A stretch of 64,000 bases of DNA from Brevibacillus sp042683565. GTDB taxonomy: Bacteria; Bacillota; Bacilli; Brevibacillales; Brevibacillaceae. The position numbers were made by a program, and so were the translations under genes. Positions 59,981 through 64,000 of the stretch are shown here, one piece after another. The stretch's first letter is position 1. The number at the start of each line of letters is the position of its first letter. Location of the stretch: contig NZ_JBHUJW010000023.1 of assembly GCF_042683565.1 (NCBI RefSeq), positions 1 to 64,000 of the forward strand, in the 5' to 3' direction. The notes beneath the pieces were generated by a model, which was not told the origin of the DNA, made no database searches, and was given only the letters and a program-made list of their open reading frames with translations.

Positions 59981-60141
59981 CTGGCTCACACTCCTCATGC
60001 TGCAGCATTGTCGCGGGACGTTCCATTTCCCTGCCCGCTCGTCTATGCTTTAGCCTATGAGCCTCATAGAGACGATAGAACCCTTTCCTAGCATTTCTCT
60101 CAAATCGCTACGCCCGCTCTTTTTCACCTGCCCTGATGCGC

Positions 60142-61242
60142 CTAGTGCGTGTACGCCCCGCTGTTGTTTTCATTCACCGCCCTGTGCAAGGCACGGTTCA
60201 GCCCTGTCGCGATGACGTTGGCGACTCCTTCGATAAAATCGTCCACTTCCTTTGGCGTCACGACCAGATCCTGTCCCAGCGGGCGGAGCACTTCGTGGAT
60301 CAGCTGGCGCTTTTCCTCCTCGGGCAGCGAGCCTACCAGCCCCATGAACGTCTTGCGTGATTCCATATCCGGCAGGTCATCCTCGGTGTACGGTTCCTTG
60401 CGCTCCGGCAAAGTGCTCATGCTCAGCTTGTTGAATGCCCGCTTGCTCTCCGCCATCGATTGCCCGAAGTGTCCGAGCAGGTATGTGATCGCATCGTTGA
60501 CGATCGTGGACGCGAAGACAACGGTTGGCACGCCGATCGCAATGACGGGAATGCCCAGCGTGCTTTGATCGATCGCCTTGCGCTTGTTGCCGACACCCGA
60601 GCCCGGATGAATACCGGTGTCCGATATTTGGATCGTCGTGTTGACCCGATGCAGTGCCCGGGAGGCGAGCGCGTCGATGGCGATGACGAAGTCCGGCTTG
60701 CTTCTTTCCACGACGCCAAACACGATCTCGCTCGTTTCAATCCCCGTAATGCCGAGAACTCCCGGTGACAGGGCGCTCACCTCCCGATAGCCCTCTCCAA
60801 CCGTTTCCGGGGCGAGCTGGTACAGGTGGCGCGTCACCAGCAAATTTTCCACCACCAACGGGCCAAGGGCGTCAGGGGTCACATTCCAGTTGCCCAGCCC
60901 GACGACAAGCGCTTTTTTGTCCTCCGTAATCCCCATCTTTTCGAGGAAAGCGGCAAACTCCCGGGCGAACCGCTTCGTTACCTGTTCTTCGATAGATGTA
61001 TCGTTGTCGCGCAGCTTGGGCACTTCTATCGTAAGGTAATGTCCCGGCAGCTTGCCGATGGCTTTGCCCGCCTCCTCATTCTGGACGTGCAGCCGGGTGA
61101 CCTTGATATTGGGCTCCTCGTCGTCGGCCTGCAGCCAGATGCCGGGGATGTTGCTCTCGTTTTGCTGCTGCGCCAGCTCGTGCGCCTCTACTGCGAGATC
61201 CGTGCGAATCGAATAGCCAGACAAGTCAATGTTATGTTCCAT
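60142..61242 (-). CDS. gpr: germination protease (GPR, spore protease)
   Basis: 366-aa protease that degrades small acid-soluble spore proteins at germination. The propeptide cleavage zone YSIRTDLAVEAHE (~10-22) matches the zymogen site. Interior motifs VIAIDALASR (~184-193) and NTTIQISDTGIHPGSGVGN are diagnostic. A candidate sigma-G-like promoter (GAATA at 61304-61308 and CATAGTA at 61277-61283, spacing 20 bp, two more than ideal) is noted. ATG follows GGAGAAGGGAGCC. Confidence 0.97.
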   Translation of the reverse strand: MEHNIDLSGYSIRTDLAVEAHELAQQQNESNIPGIWLQADDEEPNIKVTRLHVQNEEAGKAIGKLPGHYLTIEVPKLRDNDTSIEEQVTKRFAREFAAFLEKMGITEDKKALVVGLGNWNVTPDALGPLVVENLLVTRHLYQLAPETVGEGYREVSALSPGVLGITGIETSEIVFGVVERSKPDFVIAIDALASRALHRVNTTIQISDTGIHPGSGVGNKRKAIDQSTLGIPVIAIGVPTVVFASTIVNDAITYLLGHFGQSMAESKRAFNKLSMSTLPERKEPYTEDDLPDMESRKTFMGLVGSLPEEEKRQLIHEVLRPLGQDLVVTPKEVDDFIEGVANVIATGLNRALHRAVNENNSGAYTH

Positions 61243-61319
61243 AGTTCGTTGGCTCCCTTCTCCAATTTGTTCCTGCTACTATGTTGCTTGAATCCGCTAT
61301 TTTTATTCCGAATCCTTTC

Positions 61320-61348
61320 TTGCAAATGGATTCCGCCCATGCTAGAAT
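61320..61348 (+). promoter_or_regulatory. sigma-A promoter of rpsT
   Basis: TTGCAA (61320-61325) and TAGAAT (61343-61348) are spaced by exactly 17 bp, 51 bp upstream of the rpsT ATG. Confidence 0.8.
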
Positions 61349-61398
61349 TACTTTGTTGTATGACTGTATGTCTATGGTCGTCTAAGGAGGTGACACAC

Positions 61399-61674
61399 AT
61401 GCCAAACATTAAATCCGCGATTAAGCGCACCAAAACCATTGAAAAGCGCCGCGCACACCGTGCTTCTCAAAAGTCTGATCTGCGCACTTCCCTGAAAAAC
61501 TTTGAGAAAGCTGTCGCCGCTTCCGATGTAGCATTGGCGAAATCCACTCTTCTGGTGGCTGTGAAAAAGCTGGACAAGGCCGCTTCGAAAGGTCTCATTC
61601 ATAAAAACGCAGCAAATCGTCAAAAATCTCGTTTGATGAAAAAGTTCAACGTGCTGACCGCTCCTGTAGCGTAA
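61399..61674 (+). CDS. rpsT: 30S ribosomal protein S20
   Basis: 91-aa basic helical protein that binds 16S rRNA in the body. MPNIKSAIKRTKTIEKRR at the N terminus and KGLIHKNAANRQKSRL near the C terminus are uS20 hallmarks. ATG follows a perfect AAGGAGGTGA site. It is a lone plus-strand gene between gpr and holA, as in Bacillus, with its own promoter and terminator. Confidence 0.98.
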   Translation: MPNIKSAIKRTKTIEKRRAHRASQKSDLRTSLKNFEKAVAASDVALAKSTLLVAVKKLDKAASKGLIHKNAANRQKSRLMKKFNVLTAPVA

Positions 61675-61689
61675 GAGACCAAAGTTGCA

Positions 61690-61727
61690 AAAAAACCCCG
61701 CGAACCTGGTGTTCACGGGGTTTTTTC
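61690..61727. terminator. bidirectional terminator between rpsT and holA
   Basis: AACCCCG-GAAC (61695-61704) pairs with GTTC-CGGGGTT (61711-61722), flanked by A run and six T, so it serves both convergent genes. Confidence 0.85.
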
Positions 61728-61763
61728 CTTGTTTGTCCACGTAGAAAGCTCCGCAGAAATAGC

Positions 61764-62804
61764 TCATCCGCTCATCCGCTTCCGCTCCTCGTGGGCGCGG
61801 GCAATAAACAGCTCCAGTGCCAAACGCTTGTCCACCTGTCCGGACTTCATGCGGAAATCGTCCTCGGCAAGCATCAGCAGCAGCCTTTTCAAGGACTCCT
61901 CTGAAAAGTAGCGGGCCTGCTCCATCGCTTTTTTCACGGCGTACGGATGCATCTTGATCATGCCGGCGATCTGCTGCTGCGAATAGCCCCGCGGGGCGAG
62001 CTGCCTCACCTGCAGGAGCATGCGAAATTGCCTCGCCAAAAGCGCCAGCAGCTTGATCGGCTCCTCGCCTGTTTTCATGCTGTCGTAGAGCATGCGCAAT
62101 GCCCGATCCAGCCGGCCAGTGGCCACCTGTTCAATGAGGGCGAATACGTCCTGCTCCAGCGTGCGTGCGCCGAGCTGTTCGATGACCTCGTCCGTAATCA
62201 CGCCGCCGTCTCCCACGAACAGCGCCAGCTTCTCCAGTTCCTTGTCCAACAGCCGCAGCTCGCTGCCTGCCCTCTCCACCAGCTTCATCGCCTGCTCTCG
62301 CCGGATCGTCGCCTTGTACTTCCCGGCCTGGCGCTCGACCCAGCCGTACAGCTCCGCATCCTTCAGCTGCATAAACGGGATGACTTTGGCTCTTTGCTGC
62401 AGCGTCTTGACCAGCTTTTTGCGCTCGTCCAGCTTTTCCGCCTGGGTGTGCAGGATGAGCGTGGTGTAGTCCGGAGGGTTTTGCATGTAGTCGAGCAGCG
62501 CGTCCGGATTGCTTTCCACCTTGGTCTGCGGTTTGCTGCCCGTCAAAAAATACGCCTGTCTGGCGATGACAAGCCGGTGCTCGCCCATAAACGGCAAGGT
62601 CTCTGCATCTTGCAAGATGTCACCAAGACTGGTCTCCGTACAATCGTAAACGCTCACGTTGAGATCGCTGAAGTCGGGATCAATCATTTCCCGCTTTGCC
62701 AGCGTCAGAAATTCTTCTGCGAGAAAGGATTCCGGACCGTATAAGACGTAGACGGGGGCGTACTGCTTTTGCCGTATTTCCCGTACAGCCGACACCAATG
62801 GCAT
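61764..62804 (-). CDS. holA: DNA polymerase III delta subunit
   Basis: 346-aa clamp-loader subunit that opens the beta ring. N-terminal AAA+ region has no canonical P-loop, as usual (YVLYGPESFLAEEF), followed by the DNA_pol3_delta C-terminal collar (ARQFRMLLQVRQLAPRGYS, ~248-266). Promoter with extended -10 lies 35 bp upstream. Its stop is 37 bp from the shared rpsT terminator. Confidence 0.95.
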   Translation of the reverse strand: MPLVSAVREIRQKQYAPVYVLYGPESFLAEEFLTLAKREMIDPDFSDLNVSVYDCTETSLGDILQDAETLPFMGEHRLVIARQAYFLTGSKPQTKVESNPDALLDYMQNPPDYTTLILHTQAEKLDERKKLVKTLQQRAKVIPFMQLKDAELYGWVERQAGKYKATIRREQAMKLVERAGSELRLLDKELEKLALFVGDGGVITDEVIEQLGARTLEQDVFALIEQVATGRLDRALRMLYDSMKTGEEPIKLLALLARQFRMLLQVRQLAPRGYSQQQIAGMIKMHPYAVKKAMEQARYFSEESLKRLLLMLAEDDFRMKSGQVDKRLALELFIARAHEERKRMSG

Positions 62805-62839
62805 GGTTTTCCCTTCCTTTCTTTGCCCTGTCGTGCGTT

Positions 62840-62868
62840 ATTATAGCACAAAACGGCTATGACGGTTT
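62840..62868 (-). promoter_or_regulatory. extended -10 promoter of holA
   Basis: TGCTATAAT gives an extended -10 (TATAAT at 62840-62845); the -35 position 17 bp upstream is weak (AAACCG). Confidence 0.55.
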
Positions 62869-62933
62869 CGCTGACCGCAAGCGGCAAAGTTCCCTTCCCC
62901 GAAAAATCGCAAGGCGCTCTGTTTCCGGAAAAA

Positions 62934-62968
62934 AACCCGCCTCCTTGAAAAGCGGGAAGCGGGTTTCC
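62934..62968 (-). terminator. terminator behind the anti-sigma-like gene and its trailing ORF
   Basis: AACCCGC (62934-62940) and GCGGGTT (62959-62965) pair, with seven T after them on the minus strand. The stem begins directly after the stop codon of the 52-aa ORF at 62969. Confidence 0.8.
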
Positions 62969-63127
62969 TTATTCTGGCACCTCTATGTAAACGTTTGGGG
63001 AAAAGCCCCGGGATTCCTCCTCCCCAAACGGTAAGCAGGGGGTGCTTGATACTGTACTATACGCAACGCTCCCCTGTTCGGTGCCGGTCCTTATGTGAAA
63101 TCCATGTTTGCCAAGCGTAACTTTCAC
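62969..63127 (-). CDS. 52-aa ORF directly downstream of the anti-sigma-like gene
   Basis: A GTG lies one base after the TGA of the upstream gene (63129-63131) and opens a 52-residue frame (VKVTLGKHGFHIRTGTEQ...) ending flush with the terminator. No strong ribosome-binding site is seen, only AAGAAG, so translation would rely on coupling. Its mixed polar residues, including one Cys, match no family I know. It may be a true small protein, or the displaced end of the upstream protein after a frameshift in the A-rich region. Confidence 0.4.
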   Translation of the reverse strand: MKVTLGKHGFHIRTGTEQGSVAYSTVSSTPCLPFGEEESRGFSPNVYIEVPE

Positions 63128-63128
63128 T

Positions 63129-63992
63129 TCAATCTTCTTTGTCTTTGTTTTTCTCTTTGCTTTTCTTTTCTTTTCCTTTTTCACTGCTGCTTTCCTTTGC
63201 GTTTTCCTTGCTCTTGTCCTTGTTCGAGTCACTCTCTCTGCCGCGATCGTTGTCCTTGTCCGATTTCTCTTCCAAGCCGTAAGGAAATGCTGGCGGCTTT
63301 TCCTCTCTGAAGACAGGTTTTGGCTTGGCGGTCGGTTGGTGAGCAGCCGGTTTCACAACTGCCGGTTTCACGGGCTGTTTCGGCTGTCCGGACGAGGAGA
63401 CCTTCTTCCCGCTCTGCTTTTTCGCAGGGGGAGTCGTTTTCGTCTCTTTCTTTTTCTCCTCCTCCTGGGTATTGGATGAAGGGAGATTAGTGCTGGGAGG
63501 AGGTACGGGCGGACCCACGAGCGGGGCATTGTCCGTTGTCGGCGTTTCCGTTCCTTGCTGGAGCAGGTCAGGTTCTACCTTTTTGCCGTCGCTGCCCGTA
63601 AACATCATGCCGATCAACAGACAGGCTGCGACCGCAGTGCTTCCAACAGTAGCAAGCCACACTTTCATCCGCTTCCACTTTCTCGATTCCGACGGCGAGG
63701 ACGAGTTGCGTTTCACTTCCAAAACAGGAAGAGGTGCTTCATTCAAAGCTGCAGGCTGCGCCGGAACGGCTGCTGCTGATTCCAGTCTGGGCAGGATGGA
63801 ATCCACGATGCTGAATGAAGGTACGACAGGGGGCAGCTTTTCCAACTGCTCGGAAACAGTTTTCAGACGGTTGAATTTCAATTGCAGATCAGAATCTTTG
63901 CGAATGAGGCTGTAGAGCGCCTCCTGTTCTACCGGGGAGAGGTCCCCGTCCAGATCCCGCTGCATCCATTCCCAAATTTCTTCGTTGGTCAT
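63129..63992 (-). CDS. membrane anti-sigma factor-like protein
   Basis: 287-aa protein with a cytoplasmic N-terminal domain resembling anti-sigma factors (MTNEEIWEWMQRDLDGDLS, then SILPRLE), a membrane segment near residues 112-132 (TVGSTAVAACLLIGMMF), and an extracytoplasmic Pro/Lys/Glu/Ser-rich tail ending in KEKNKDKED. No zinc HxxxCxxC motif is present. ATG at 63992 overlaps TGA, as is common for coupling to an upstream sigma gene, which would lie past the window end. Partner unproven. Confidence 0.65.
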   Translation of the reverse strand: MTNEEIWEWMQRDLDGDLSPVEQEALYSLIRKDSDLQLKFNRLKTVSEQLEKLPPVVPSFSIVDSILPRLESAAAVPAQPAALNEAPLPVLEVKRNSSSPSESRKWKRMKVWLATVGSTAVAACLLIGMMFTGSDGKKVEPDLLQQGTETPTTDNAPLVGPPVPPPSTNLPSSNTQEEEKKKETKTTPPAKKQSGKKVSSSGQPKQPVKPAVVKPAAHQPTAKPKPVFREEKPPAFPYGLEEKSDKDNDRGRESDSNKDKSKENAKESSSEKGKEKKSKEKNKDKED

Positions 63993-64000
63993 CAACCGAT

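Noticed and set aside
62969..63232. 87-aa Arg/Lys-rich form of the trailing ORF
   Set aside because: Its N-terminal half is the +1 frame of the Lys/Glu repeats in the anti-sigma-like gene, with no start site; only the 52-aa tail after 63127 is considered.

Overview
The window is ordinary chromosome of a moderately GC-rich, endospore-forming Firmicute. Gene content and order (sigA-dnaG-glyQS, era-cdd-dgkA-ybeY-phoH-yqfD-yqfC, rpsU-yqeY, hrcA-grpE-dnaK-dnaJ-prmA-rsmE-mtaB, lepA-spoIIP-gpr-rpsT-holA) match the sigA-dnaK region of Bacillus. The base composition and frequent GTG/TTG starts point to the Paenibacillaceae, most likely Brevibacillus; the genus is an inference. Almost all genes are on the minus strand, so the transcriptional order runs from high to low coordinates.

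Layout, low to high coordinates. 1-0.81 kb: the 5' part of a 16S rRNA gene leaving the window, with its boxA and promoter. 0.96-11.2 kb: mixed accessory and housekeeping genes (an EEP-family hydrolase, an alkaline-phosphatase-superfamily enzyme, an S-layer-homology protein translationally overlapped with a secreted S41 protease, Nif3-like protein, TrmK, an acyl-CoA dehydrogenase, two membrane proteins). 11.3-25.4 kb: a macromolecular synthesis block (sigA, dnaG, yqfL, ccpN, glyS-glyQ under a glycine T-box, recO, yqzL, era, cdd, dgkA, ybeY, phoH, yqfD, yqfC). 25.4-30.1 kb: a possible structured leader before yqfC, a small HTH protein, the nfeD-floA-yqfB-like operon under an excellent sigma-W-type promoter, then yqeY, rpsU and a HIT protein. 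30.3-39.4 kb: genes that break the Bacillus synteny between mtaB and rpsU (murF-like, a beta-propeller lipid/wall-side protein, ddl, an unknown CxxC protein, an RlmI-like methyltransferase, a YqeW-type Na/Pi transporter, lrgAB, deoC). 39.4-50.9 kb: nudix, mtaB, rsmE, prmA, the CIRCE-controlled hrcA-grpE-dnaK-dnaJ cluster, hemW and lepA. 51.2-58.3 kb: a complete oppD-oppF-oppA-oppB-oppC peptide transporter followed by an Xaa-Pro peptidase, inserted between lepA and yqxA. 58.5-62.9 kb: yqxA, spoIIP, gpr, rpsT (plus strand) and holA. 63-64 kb: a membrane anti-sigma-like protein with a tiny ORF behind it; the partner sigma factor would lie past the window end.

The genes fall into recognisable modules: translation and replication (sigA, dnaG, glyQS, rpsU, rpsT, lepA, holA), rRNA/tRNA modification (trmK, ybeY, rsmE, prmA, mtaB, rlmI-like), heat shock, envelope stress and wall synthesis (nfeD-floA, ddl, murF-like, dgkA), sporulation (yqfC-yqfD, spoIIP, gpr, yqxA), and peptide use (opp plus pepQ). 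I found no CRISPR, insertion sequence, prophage or clearly new multigene system. The most interesting unexplained signals are a potential alternative-helix RNA between 25450 and 25552, a small ORF abutting a terminator behind the anti-sigma-like gene, and paired hairpins between ddl and the unknown gene at 34635.
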